From positions 1 to 8,901 of the forward strand of contig JBAUHN010000099.1 in assembly GCA_049680295.1 (NCBI GenBank): 8,901 nt of DNA, written 5' to 3'. Source of the stretch: JBAUHN01 sp049680295 (GTDB lineage Bacteria > Pseudomonadota > Alphaproteobacteria > Rhodobacterales > Rhodobacteraceae). Positions 1 through 6,660 of this stretch are shown piece after piece. Each line of letters starts with the position of its first letter. The first letter of the stretch is position 1. The notes under the pieces are model-generated. The model saw only the letters and a list, made by a program, of their open reading frames with translations, was not told where the DNA came from and made no database searches. The translations under genes were made by a program, and so were the position numbers.

Positions 1-1
1 G

Positions 2-580
2 GACAATGCGGCCCGGCTAACCCAGGACACCGTGTTTATCGTTGATCCGATCGACGGCACCCGCAGCTTTGTCGAAGGGTCGAAAACCTGGGCACATTCG
101 GTCGCTGTCGCCCACAAAGGTAAAATCACTGCAGCCGCCATTTATCTGCCGATGCGCAACCGGCTCTATTCGGCCGGTTTGGGCGGGGGTGCGTATTTAA
201 ATGGCGATTTGATCGCTGTGTCGCATAATGCTGATCTGCAAGGTGCCGACGTTTTGGCCACCAAGGCCAATATGGATCCGGATCTGTGGCGGAACGGGGC
301 GCCTGCCTTTACCAGATCGCACCGGCCCTCACTGGCTTACCGTCTTGGATTGGTGGCGCAGGGTGTTTTTGATGCCATGCTGACGTTTCGACCCAGCTGG
401 GAATGGGACATTGCCGCCGGGGCTTTGATCGTATCCGAGGCAGGCGGTCTGTGCACAGACAAAACCGGCGAGCCGCTGATGTTTAACAATCCGCACCCCA
501 CCTTAAACGGTGTCGTTACCGGGGGGGCGGCCCTGCATGCCGAAATACTTGGCGCAATGGCCCCGCCACCCATTGCTTGA
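2..580 (+). CDS. Inositol monophosphatase-family phosphatase (3'(2'),5'-bisphosphate nucleotidase / histidinol-phosphatase type), 5'-truncated
   Basis: The reading frame is open from the left edge, so the start lies outside the window; the GTG at 32 is internal and encodes Val. Seen directly: the metal-binding motif DPIDGTRSF (Asp15 and Asp18 of the visible part) and the second family motif WEWDIAAG followed by IVSEAGG (Asp136), both hallmarks of the Mg2+-dependent, Li+-sensitive phosphatase family. The N-terminal third with the GDxxxxEE metal site is missing from view. About 192 residues are visible against roughly 260 for the family. Members hydrolyse small phosphate esters (inositol phosphate, PAP, histidinol phosphate) in the cytoplasm; the visible part does not decide which. 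It lies 55 bases upstream of DUF4170 and the Kdo/lipid A genes on the same strand, an arrangement I recall from Rhodobacterales, so co-transcription is plausible. Family assignment is firm, substrate unknown. Confidence 0.9.
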   Translation, partial: DNAARLTQDTVFIVDPIDGTRSFVEGSKTWAHSVAVAHKGKITAAAIYLPMRNRLYSAGLGGGAYLNGDLIAVSHNADLQGADVLATKANMDPDLWRNGAPAFTRSHRPSLAYRLGLVAQGVFDAMLTFRPSWEWDIAAGALIVSEAGGLCTDKTGEPLMFNNPHPTLNGVVTGGAALHAEILGAMAPPPIA

Positions 581-635
581 CGGTGAAGTCGAGATGGGTA
601 ACGGTCGCCAAAACATTTGACCAAAGGAACGTTTC

Positions 636-878
636 ATGACGCAGCGCCTGCACCTTGTCTTTGGTGGCGAACTGGTGGACCCCACCAAGAATGCTTTCAA
701 AAACGTCGAAGACCTTCATGTTGTCGGGATTTTTCCGGACTATGAAACCGCCTATAATGCATGGAAATCCGAAGCGCAGCGCACCGTGGATAACGCCCAT
801 ATGCGTTACTTTATCGCCCATCTGCACCGGTTGCGGGATGAAGAGATTGCGGCCTCGGAAACCGAAGCCTTGGGATAG
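636..878 (+). CDS. DUF4170 small protein of the Kdo/lipid A cluster
   Basis: An 80-residue protein with an ATG start and an AAAGGA Shine-Dalgarno at 623-628, eight bases upstream. The sequence matches my memory of the DUF4170 family: an N-terminal strand ending in an FGGELVDP turn, a central VGIFPDYETAYNAWKSEAQ stretch and an amphipathic helix with HMRYFIAHLHRL near the C-terminus, then an acidic tail. No signal peptide or membrane segment is seen, so it is probably a small cytoplasmic alpha/beta protein. No biochemical role is known to me. In alphaproteobacteria such genes recur beside Kdo-transferase and lpxK genes, which hints at a function in lipid A/Kdo assembly, but that is inference from position only. 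Its TAG stop is in the same frame as the next gene, whose GTG start follows after two codons. Confidence 0.85.
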   Translation: MTQRLHLVFGGELVDPTKNAFKNVEDLHVVGIFPDYETAYNAWKSEAQRTVDNAHMRYFIAHLHRLRDEEIAASETEALG

Positions 879-884
879 TTTTTC

Positions 885-2123
885 GTGGCAAAGTCACTGG
901 GTTTATCGGCCTATAGCGCATGGGCGAAACGCGCCGAATTGGTGCCTTTCCAGCCGGTGTCGAACCGCCCCGAGGGCGAGGTGGTATGGATCCATGCGGG
1001 TGAGGCTGGAAACTATTCACCGGTGTTTGATCTGGCCTGCCGCATTGCAGCGGCGCGCTATGATCTGAGTGTGCTGATCACAGTGGACGATCTTGCCAGC
1101 GTAGACGCGTTCTTGATGCGCGACGCGCAAAGCCATCCTTATATCCTGGTCGATCAATCGCCGGGCGAACATCCGTCAGATGCCGCAAAATTTATGACGC
1201 ATTGGGCGCCGGATACCGGCATTTGGGTCTGGGGTGGGTTGCGGCCAAATCTGGTCCTTAGCGCCATCGAAAATGGTCTGCAATTGATGCTTATTGATGC
1301 ATCTGACAGTGGCTTTGACGGGCGGCGGGATCGCTGGCTGCCCGAGGTAACGCGTCATGTGCTGTCGCATTTTACCACCCTCATGGCCCGGTCCCAAAAA
1401 GCGTCACAGCGGTTGGTCAAACTCGGTGTGCCGCACGAACGGATCGAAATTACCGCGCCCTTGCTGGCCGGTGGACAGGCGCTGCCCTGCGACGAGACAA
1501 CAGTGAACGATCTATCAGCGGCGCTGACCGGCCGGTCCGTCTGGCTGGCGACAGGGGTGCAAACTGCGGAAATCCCGATGGTTCTGGCAGCACACCGGAG
1601 GGCGACACGCCTGTCGCACCGGCTGCTTTTGATCCTGCACCCAGCGGCTGGTGTTGATGCCGCCACCTGTCTGGATCAGGCGAAGGATGCCGGGTTTCGG
1701 TCTATAGACTGGGCGGATGGCGGGTTTCCCGACGAAAGCACGCAAGTCATGGTCGCGGATGATCCGATGGAATTGGGGGTGTTTTATCGCGTGGCACCGG
1801 TTGCTTTTCTGGGCTCTTCGATGCTGTCGGATTCCGGTGGATGCAATCCCTTTGAGGCTGCAGCCCTTGGCTCTGCCGTATTATATGGCCCGAAAGTCAG
1901 CCGGTTTGAGGCTTTCTACACCCGGCTTTCCAATGCCGGGGCCGCACGGGCCGTTGTCGATGACGCGTCGCTTGGCACGGCGGTGACCCGTCTGATTGCC
2001 CCCGATCAGGCCGCCGCGATGGCGCATGCCGGGTGGGACGTGATCAGTCAGGGCGCCGAGTTGACCGACCGCATTGTTGATCTGGTGCAAGAGACCCTTG
2101 ATCAGCGCGAAGGCAACCCGTGA
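885..2123 (+). CDS. Divergent 3-deoxy-D-manno-octulosonic acid (Kdo) transferase-like protein (WaaA/KdtA family, GT30)
   Basis: A 412-residue GT-B protein. GTG 885 is the first possible start because an in-frame TAG lies at 876; the Shine-Dalgarno is only a weak GGGA at 872-875. The fold is recognised from the N-domain strand VVWIHAGEAG (residues 33-42), RPNLVLSAIENG (120-131) and the C-domain FLGSSM..GGCNPFEAAALG (309-329), then AVLYGP. Canonical WaaA moves Kdo from CMP-Kdo to lipid IVA at the inner membrane. Here many signatures are altered: HxxSxGE reads HAGEAGN, ETELWPN reads WGGLRPN, RHPERF reads LHPAAGV, GDTMGEL reads ADDPMEL, and the N-terminal membrane anchor with its RWGERxG-type segment is absent. 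It ends in an overlap with lpxK and follows DUF4170 by six bases, so it belongs to a lipid A operon. It could be a Rhodobacterales-specific subfamily with changed acceptor or activity. Family membership is likely; Kdo-transfer activity is uncertain. Confidence 0.8.
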   Translation: MAKSLGLSAYSAWAKRAELVPFQPVSNRPEGEVVWIHAGEAGNYSPVFDLACRIAAARYDLSVLITVDDLASVDAFLMRDAQSHPYILVDQSPGEHPSDAAKFMTHWAPDTGIWVWGGLRPNLVLSAIENGLQLMLIDASDSGFDGRRDRWLPEVTRHVLSHFTTLMARSQKASQRLVKLGVPHERIEITAPLLAGGQALPCDETTVNDLSAALTGRSVWLATGVQTAEIPMVLAAHRRATRLSHRLLLILHPAAGVDAATCLDQAKDAGFRSIDWADGGFPDESTQVMVADDPMELGVFYRVAPVAFLGSSMLSDSGGCNPFEAAALGSAVLYGPKVSRFEAFYTRLSNAGAARAVVDDASLGTAVTRLIAPDQAAAMAHAGWDVISQGAELTDRIVDLVQETLDQREGNP

Positions 2124-3118
2124 TGCGGGCCCCGGTTTTTTGGTTCACGGATGCGGATCGTCCAACAGTTCTGGCACGGGTGCTGGCACCATTGGGCGCG
2201 GTCTACGGATTTTTGACGGCGCGCAGGTTGTCCTCGGGTCGCCCGGTCAAGCTGGGTGTTCCTGTTGTCTGTGTCGGCAACCTGAATGCGGGCGGCACCG
2301 GCAAGACGCCGACAGTGATTGCGGTGCTCGACCATTTGCGGAACCTGCACCTTGAGCCACATGTGGTTACCCGTGGGTATCGCGGTCGTCTGAAGGGCCC
2401 GGTCCGGGTTGTCCCCGGTCAGCATTCTGCGGCCGATGTCGGGGATGAACCGCTGTTGCTGGCGGCTTTTGCGGAAACATGGGTGGCACAGGACCGCGCC
2501 GCAGGTGGGCGCGCCGCACAAGAGGCAGGCGCCAGCGTGATCGTGTTGGATGACGGGTTCCAAAACCCCAGCTTGGTACAGGATCTTGGCATTGTGGTCG
2601 TTGATGCGGCAAAAGGCTTTGGCAATGGGCGCTGTTTGCCCGCCGGCCCGCTGCGTGAACCCGTTGATGTGGGGTTGGCCCGTGCAGATGTGCTGATTTC
2701 GATTGGCGATGATGCGGCGCAGGCGCGTTTCGATAGCAAATCAGCCTTGCCCGCGAACCTGCCACATCTGCGCGCCACATTGACGCCTTTGCAAACGGGG
2801 ATGGCCTGGCAGGACATGTCAGTGTTTGCCTTTGCAGGCATCGGGCACCCTGAGAAATTCTTTGCGACACTGCGCGCTTTGGGGGCCGATATTGTCCATG
2901 CTGAGCCGTTGGAGGATCACCAACCGCTGACCACTGCCCTAATGGGCCGGTTGGAGGCAGACGCGCAGGCACGCGGCGCGCAGCTGGTGACAACGGAAAA
3001 GGACGCGGTGCGATTGCCACGGGGATATCGAAGCCGGGTGATCACACTGCCTGTGCGTCTAAGTCTGCCGGATGATAATCCGCTTTTTGCTGCGCTGGAT
3101 GCCCTGCCCCGGCCTTAA
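2123..3118 (+). CDS. lpxK: Tetraacyldisaccharide 4'-kinase LpxK
   Basis: A 331-residue kinase that phosphorylates the 4' position of tetraacyldisaccharide-1-phosphate to give lipid IVA, the sixth Raetz-pathway step, at the cytoplasmic face of the inner membrane. Seen directly: an N-terminal amphipathic/hydrophobic region (about 15-32), the P-loop GNLNAGGTGKTP (52-63), TRGYRG shortly after, VGDEPLLLA (106-114), DDGFQN (143-148) and TTEKDAVRLP near the C-terminus. The usual DDGFQH is DDGFQN here. Length is normal for the family. The junction with the upstream gene reads GTGATG: a GTG at 2120 and an ATG at 2123 are both possible, with the upstream TGA at 2121-2123. A GAAGG at 2109-2113 could serve either. 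I chose ATG. The overlap implies translational coupling. Function is well supported. Confidence 0.95.
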   Translation: MRAPVFWFTDADRPTVLARVLAPLGAVYGFLTARRLSSGRPVKLGVPVVCVGNLNAGGTGKTPTVIAVLDHLRNLHLEPHVVTRGYRGRLKGPVRVVPGQHSAADVGDEPLLLAAFAETWVAQDRAAGGRAAQEAGASVIVLDDGFQNPSLVQDLGIVVVDAAKGFGNGRCLPAGPLREPVDVGLARADVLISIGDDAAQARFDSKSALPANLPHLRATLTPLQTGMAWQDMSVFAFAGIGHPEKFFATLRALGADIVHAEPLEDHQPLTTALMGRLEADAQARGAQLVTTEKDAVRLPRGYRSRVITLPVRLSLPDDNPLFAALDALPRP

Positions 3119-3121
3119 GGT

Positions 3122-3139
3122 CAAAGTCCATTAACTTTG
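3122..3139. repeat. Short inverted repeat between convergent lpxK and CoA-transferase genes
   Basis: CAAAGT (3122-3127) and ACTTTG (3134-3139) form a perfect 6-base inverted repeat around a 6-base loop, directly after an 8-base palindrome CCTTAAGG (3113-3120) that contains the lpxK stop. It spans the whole 12-base gap between the two convergent genes and runs into the end of the CoA-transferase gene. There is no T-run on either strand, so an intrinsic terminator is not demonstrated; a weak bidirectional transcription-end signal is possible, and chance is also possible for so short a stem. Confidence 0.3.
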
Positions 3140-4252
3140 GGGGTCATCTTCGCCCAGTTTAGGGGCCGGTCGACCCTCTGCAAGCTCGGATCCTGAAAAC
3201 GTAAATGGGGCGCGGACGCCCGGCACGCCGCCACAATCAATCTGCATGCCGCGTGCAATGACCTGGGGGTCTTGCATGACGTCGTGCATCGTGTTGATCG
3301 GCCCGGCGGGGACACCCTGTGCTTCGCAGGCGGCCAGCAGATCATCGCGATTGCGCAGCACTGTCGCCGCTGTCAGCCGCGCCGTCATATCGTCGCGGTT
3401 CGCCAGCCTGTCGGCGTTTTTCAAAAACGCGGGCGCAAGCGCCATGTCGTCCAGCCCCAGCAGTTTGCACAGCTTTTGATATTGGCCGTCGTTCCCGGTT
3501 GCGATGATGATATGCCCGTCGGCACAGTCAAACACCTGATAGGGGGCCAGATTGACATGCGCGTTGCCCATGCGTTTCGGCGCCACGCCGGTGGTGAGGT
3601 AGTTCATCGCCTGATTGGAGGTAACAGCCACCGCGACATCCATCAGCGACATGTCGATATGCTGGCCTTTTCCGGTCACGTTGCGCTGATGAACCGCTGC
3701 CAGAATGGCCGTTGTGGCATAGACGCCGGTCAGGATATCCGTGATCGCGATGCCGTATTTTTGCGGCTGCCCTTCAGGTTCGCCGGTCAGGGACATCAGG
3801 CCGGACATGCCCTGAATGATAAAATCATATCCGGCACGTTTCGCGTAAGGGCCGGTATGGCCAAAGCCGGTTATTGAGCAATAAATAAGCTTGGGAAATG
3901 CAGCAGACAGGCTGTCGTAGTCCAGACCGTATTTGGCCAACCCACCGGTTTTGAAGTTCTCAATCAATATGTCCGCGTCGGCCAGCAGCGCCATAAGCTT
4001 GGCGCGGCCCTCAGGCGTTTTGAAATCCGCCGTAACCGAGGCTTTGCCCCGGTTGGTTGAATGGAAATAGGCCGCCGACACATCGTCGTCGCGGGTGACA
4101 AAAGGCGGACCCCATTGCCGGGTGTCATCGCCGCCGGGGCTTTCGACTTTGATGACCTCGCAGCCCAGATCAGACAATGTCTGGCCAGCCCATGGACCGG
4201 CCAGGACCCGCGCGAGTTCGACAACCTTAAGATCGGCGAGCGGGGCTGCCAT
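3131..4252 (-). CDS. CaiB/BaiF family (class III) CoA-transferase
   Basis: A 373-residue protein of the class III CoA-transferase family, which moves CoA between acyl groups through an aspartyl-CoA intermediate. Seen directly: the N-terminal signature LADLKVVELARVLAGPWAGQ, then LSDLGCEVIKVESPGGDDTR, NRGKASVTADFK, IENFKTGGLAKYGLDY, and GIAITDILTGVYA holding the expected catalytic Asp (residue 172 from the chosen start). Members act on carnitine, bile-acid, formyl/oxalyl, succinyl/dicarboxyl and methylacyl substrates; the sequence alone does not name the substrate. The junction with the upstream dsbA-like gene is GTGATG: its TGA (4254-4252) shares one base with ATG 4252, while a GTG at 4255 gives one more residue. 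No Shine-Dalgarno sequence is visible upstream, so translation probably depends on coupling. The metabolic link to its thioredoxin-like neighbour is not evident. Confidence 0.9.
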   Translation of the reverse strand: MAAPLADLKVVELARVLAGPWAGQTLSDLGCEVIKVESPGGDDTRQWGPPFVTRDDDVSAAYFHSTNRGKASVTADFKTPEGRAKLMALLADADILIENFKTGGLAKYGLDYDSLSAAFPKLIYCSITGFGHTGPYAKRAGYDFIIQGMSGLMSLTGEPEGQPQKYGIAITDILTGVYATTAILAAVHQRNVTGKGQHIDMSLMDVAVAVTSNQAMNYLTTGVAPKRMGNAHVNLAPYQVFDCADGHIIIATGNDGQYQKLCKLLGLDDMALAPAFLKNADRLANRDDMTARLTAATVLRNRDDLLAACEAQGVPAGPINTMHDVMQDPQVIARGMQIDCGGVPGVRAPFTFSGSELAEGRPAPKLGEDDPQS

Positions 4253-4923
4253 CACTTGGCGGCTGCGTCGATTAGCTCAGACATTTCATCATAGGCCATG
4301 TTGGAGTATTTTTTGCCGTTGATCACAAATGACGGGGTGCTTTCCACACCGTCTGCGGCGGCGTTTTTCTGGTACCATGCAACCAATGTCCGGGCTTTGT
4401 CGGCATCTTGAAGGCAGGCTTCAAGCGTGTCTTTGTCCAATCCGGCCAGCAGCCCGATTTTGCGCAGCTCTTCGATGATTGCAGCGGGTTCACCGGCGCG
4501 GGTCCATTGCGACTGACCGGTATAGATCAGGTCGGCCATGCCAAAAAACTTGTCCGGTCCGGCGCAACGGGCGATCATCGACGCCCAAAGCCCGTAGCGG
4601 TCAAAATAGACTTCGCGGTAGATGAAATTGATCTTACCTGTGTCGATGTAATCCGCCTTTAGCTTTTTGAATGACCCGGCATGGAACGACGCGCAATGCG
4701 GGCAGGTAAAGCTGGCGTATTCGATCACAGTCACGGGCGCATCGGGGTTGCCCACCATCATGTCCTGGATTGACGAAGTATCGACGTCTGCGGCTTCTTG
4801 TGCATTGGCGGCCCCCAATGGATCAACCGGCGTGGTCGGGGTGCTGCTGCCCCCACCGGTGACAAAATAGGCCCCAAGGCCAATAACCGCGACAGCGGCC
4901 GAGATGATCATCATGCGCGACAT
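4252..4923 (-). CDS. DsbA-family thiol:disulfide oxidoreductase (thioredoxin-fold, CPHC), membrane-anchored or exported
   Basis: A 223-residue protein with a hydrophobic N-terminal helix (about residues 5-21), then a Gly/Ser/Thr/Pro-rich linker and a thioredoxin-fold domain. The domain begins at GNPDAPVTVIEYASFTCPHC; the redox-active CPHC is residues 74-77, and the cis-proline loop is STPSF (Pro197). A GKKYSN..YDEM element typical of this group follows. Two further cysteines, Cys120 and Cys170, flank the inserted helical region and could form a second disulfide. It should act in the periplasm in disulfide formation or reduction. There is no lipobox; a signal-peptidase site after ANA (39-41) is possible but far from the helix, so an uncleaved anchor seems more likely. 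ATG 4923 has an AAGGA Shine-Dalgarno (4935-4931) seven bases upstream. It follows dciA by 13 bases and overlaps the CoA-transferase gene. Confidence 0.9.
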   Translation of the reverse strand: MSRMMIISAAVAVIGLGAYFVTGGGSSTPTTPVDPLGAANAQEAADVDTSSIQDMMVGNPDAPVTVIEYASFTCPHCASFHAGSFKKLKADYIDTGKINFIYREVYFDRYGLWASMIARCAGPDKFFGMADLIYTGQSQWTRAGEPAAIIEELRKIGLLAGLDKDTLEACLQDADKARTLVAWYQKNAAADGVESTPSFVINGKKYSNMAYDEMSELIDAAAK

Positions 4924-4936
4924 AGAAAATTCCTTG

Positions 4937-5446
4937 TTAGCGGTTCGTTTTGTTTAGAATGTTTTCGCCCAGCCGTGCCAATGCGTCACGAAGTCCCGCA
5001 TCGGTGACTGGACGGGCGGTTTGCGCGGCTTTTTCACGAATGACCGGATCGATCACCTGGGGGGATAATTCGGGTTTGCGATGCGCGAAATCAACCTGAC
5101 CTTCGGCAAATCCGGTGGCGGCAGTTTGGGTGATCCGAACGCGGGCAATGGCGTTGTAGCCATAGACCGCATTAACCTTGGCACGCAGCTGTTCTTTTTG
5201 CATCTCAAGCATGGGCGCATTGGCACCGGTGGTCAAAAGCGTCAGCGTCGCACCGATGCCGCCACGGCCATAGCTGACCTCGACCGGGCGGGCGATCCTT
5301 GCGGTATCGGTGCCTGCAATCTCTTCCCAATGCGTCAGAAGACGGCTTTGTGCAAAGCCCCGGCTTTCGCTGGCGGTACGAATGCGGCCTGTCAGCAGGC
5401 TGGAGGTGCGTTTAAAGCCTTTTGTACTGGCGCGGCGGGGGGCCAT
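4937..5446 (-). CDS. dciA: DUF721 / DciA-family protein (putative replicative helicase loader)
   Basis: A 169-residue protein with the DUF721 layout: a basic Arg/Lys-rich N-terminus, then SRLLTHWEEIAGTDTARIARPVEVSY, a strand-rich segment ending LTLLTTGANAPMLEMQKEQLRAKVNAVYGYNAIARVRITQT, and a polar C-terminal tail. DciA (known from other bacteria) interacts with the DnaB replicative helicase and helps load it; the alphaproteobacterial members carry this N-terminal KH-like region plus a disordered tail. Two starts are possible: ATG 5455, and ATG 5446 three codons later. An AGGA at 5458-5455 lies eight bases before the second ATG but overlaps the first, so I prefer 5446. It is the first gene of a minus-strand run with the dsbA-like and CoA-transferase genes and diverges from mutY. 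Family assignment is good; the helicase-loading role comes from the family. Confidence 0.85.
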   Translation of the reverse strand: MAPRRASTKGFKRTSSLLTGRIRTASESRGFAQSRLLTHWEEIAGTDTARIARPVEVSYGRGGIGATLTLLTTGANAPMLEMQKEQLRAKVNAVYGYNAIARVRITQTAATGFAEGQVDFAHRKPELSPQVIDPVIREKAAQTARPVTDAGLRDALARLGENILNKTNR

Positions 5447-5529
5447 GACTATCATCCTGTTGGTCAGGCCTTATAATAGCGGGTCCGCCCCATATCGCCA
5501 GCCCAACTCATCAATCGGAGGCATAAAGA
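5447..5529. promoter_or_regulatory. Divergent intergenic region between dciA and mutY
   Basis: This 83-base region must hold the signals for both divergent genes. A TATAAT at 5472-5477 on the plus strand is a perfect -10 match, but no recognisable -35 hexamer lies 16-18 bases upstream, so it is only a candidate mutY promoter. On the other strand the same AT-rich patch reads TATTAT, also without a clear -35. Nearer mutY is a strong Shine-Dalgarno CGGAGG (5516-5521), eight bases before its TTG start. Confidence 0.4.
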
Positions 5530-6627
5530 TTGCGTGACCAGCCATCCTTTGCTGACCTGAGCCGCATTTTGCTTGAATGGTACGATCTGCACGCCCGTGA
5601 AATGCCCTGGCGGGTATCGCCTGCGCGGCGCAAATCAGGGGTGGCCCCCGACCCTTACCGGATCTGGATGTCCGAAGTAATGTTGCAGCAAACGACCGTG
5701 ATCACCGTGCGCGATTATTTTGAGCGTTTTACCGCCCGTTGGCCGACGGTCATGGATCTGGCCTGCGCCAGGGACGCAGATGTCATGGGCGAATGGGCGG
5801 GCCTTGGATATTATGCGCGGGCGCGCAACCTGCTGAAATGTGCACGGGTTGTGGCGGATAAACATGGCGGTGTTTTCCCCAGCCAATATGACGCGTTGCT
5901 GAAACTGCCGGGCATTGGCCCTTATACGGCGGCGGCCGTGGCCTCGATTGCCTTTGATCTGCCGCATGCGGTTCTGGACGGAAATGTTGAACGCGTCATG
6001 GCGCGGCTTTATGATGTCCACGTGCCGCTGCCCAAGGCAAAACCGCAACTGATGGGGCACGCCCAAGCGCTGACACCAACCGCCAGACCGGGCGATTACG
6101 CGCAAGCGGTGATGGATTTGGGGGCAACGGTCTGCACGCCGAAATCACCGGCTTGCGGCATTTGCCCGTGGCGGGATCCTTGCAGGGCGCGGCAGGCGGG
6201 CACGGCGCTGGCGTTGCCACGCAAAACGCCGAAGAAACCCAAACCGATCCGGCGCGGCACCGTCTATCTGGGCCAGCGCAGCGATGGCGCGTGGCTGCTG
6301 GAAACCCGACCCGACAAAGGGCTGTTGGGCGGCATGCTGGGCTGGCCCGGCAGCGATTGGGTTGATGTCAATGACACACCGCCCATGGCGACCCCGCCTT
6401 GTGCTGCGGATTGGACGCCCTTACAGGGCGAAGTGCGGCATACGTTTACGCATTTCCACCTGATCCTTGAGGTCCGCGTCGCCAAGGTGCCGATGACGGC
6501 CCAGCCCACGTCCGGTCAGTTTTGCGACCCGTCCGAATTTCGCCCCTCTGATTTGCCGACGGTCATGCGTAAAGCCTATGATCTGTGCAAAGCGCCACAA
6601 ATTGCGTTTGTCACGCCTTCGTCCTGA
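5530..6627 (+). CDS. mutY: A/G-specific adenine DNA glycosylase MutY
   Basis: A 365-residue base-excision repair enzyme that removes adenine mispaired with 8-oxoguanine or guanine. Seen directly: PWR near the start, SEVMLQQTT with the catalytic Glu49, the helix-hairpin-helix LPGIGPYTAAAVASIAF (126-142), LDGNVERV with catalytic Asp150, the 4Fe-4S cluster loop C-X6-C-X2-C-X5-C (Cys202, 209, 212, 218), and a C-terminal NUDIX-like 8-oxoG-recognition domain (about 240-355) with HTFTHFHL at 304-311. The start is TTG 5530: an in-frame TAA at 5524 excludes anything upstream, and CGGAGG (5516-5521) is spaced eight bases away. All catalytic and cluster residues are present, so the enzyme should be active. 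The next gene starts 33 bases after its stop. Confidence 0.97.
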   Translation: MRDQPSFADLSRILLEWYDLHAREMPWRVSPARRKSGVAPDPYRIWMSEVMLQQTTVITVRDYFERFTARWPTVMDLACARDADVMGEWAGLGYYARARNLLKCARVVADKHGGVFPSQYDALLKLPGIGPYTAAAVASIAFDLPHAVLDGNVERVMARLYDVHVPLPKAKPQLMGHAQALTPTARPGDYAQAVMDLGATVCTPKSPACGICPWRDPCRARQAGTALALPRKTPKKPKPIRRGTVYLGQRSDGAWLLETRPDKGLLGGMLGWPGSDWVDVNDTPPMATPPCAADWTPLQGEVRHTFTHFHLILEVRVAKVPMTAQPTSGQFCDPSEFRPSDLPTVMRKAYDLCKAPQIAFVTPSS

Positions 6628-6660
6628 CGTATGGTGCAGCGCGACCCAGCAAGGCAAGTT

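Noticed and set aside
2367..3020. A 217-residue open frame on the minus strand opposite lpxK
   Set aside because: Antisense to lpxK; the translation is Pro/Arg/His-rich and without domain features.
3272..3877. A 201-residue open frame on the plus strand opposite the CoA-transferase gene
   Set aside because: Antisense to a clear CaiB/BaiF gene, low-complexity His/Arg/Gly-rich translation, no Shine-Dalgarno support and no family resemblance.
5472..5477. TATAAT as a firm mutY promoter
   Set aside because: It matches the -10 consensus exactly, but no -35 hexamer is present at 16-18 bases upstream, so it is kept only as a candidate inside the intergenic entry.
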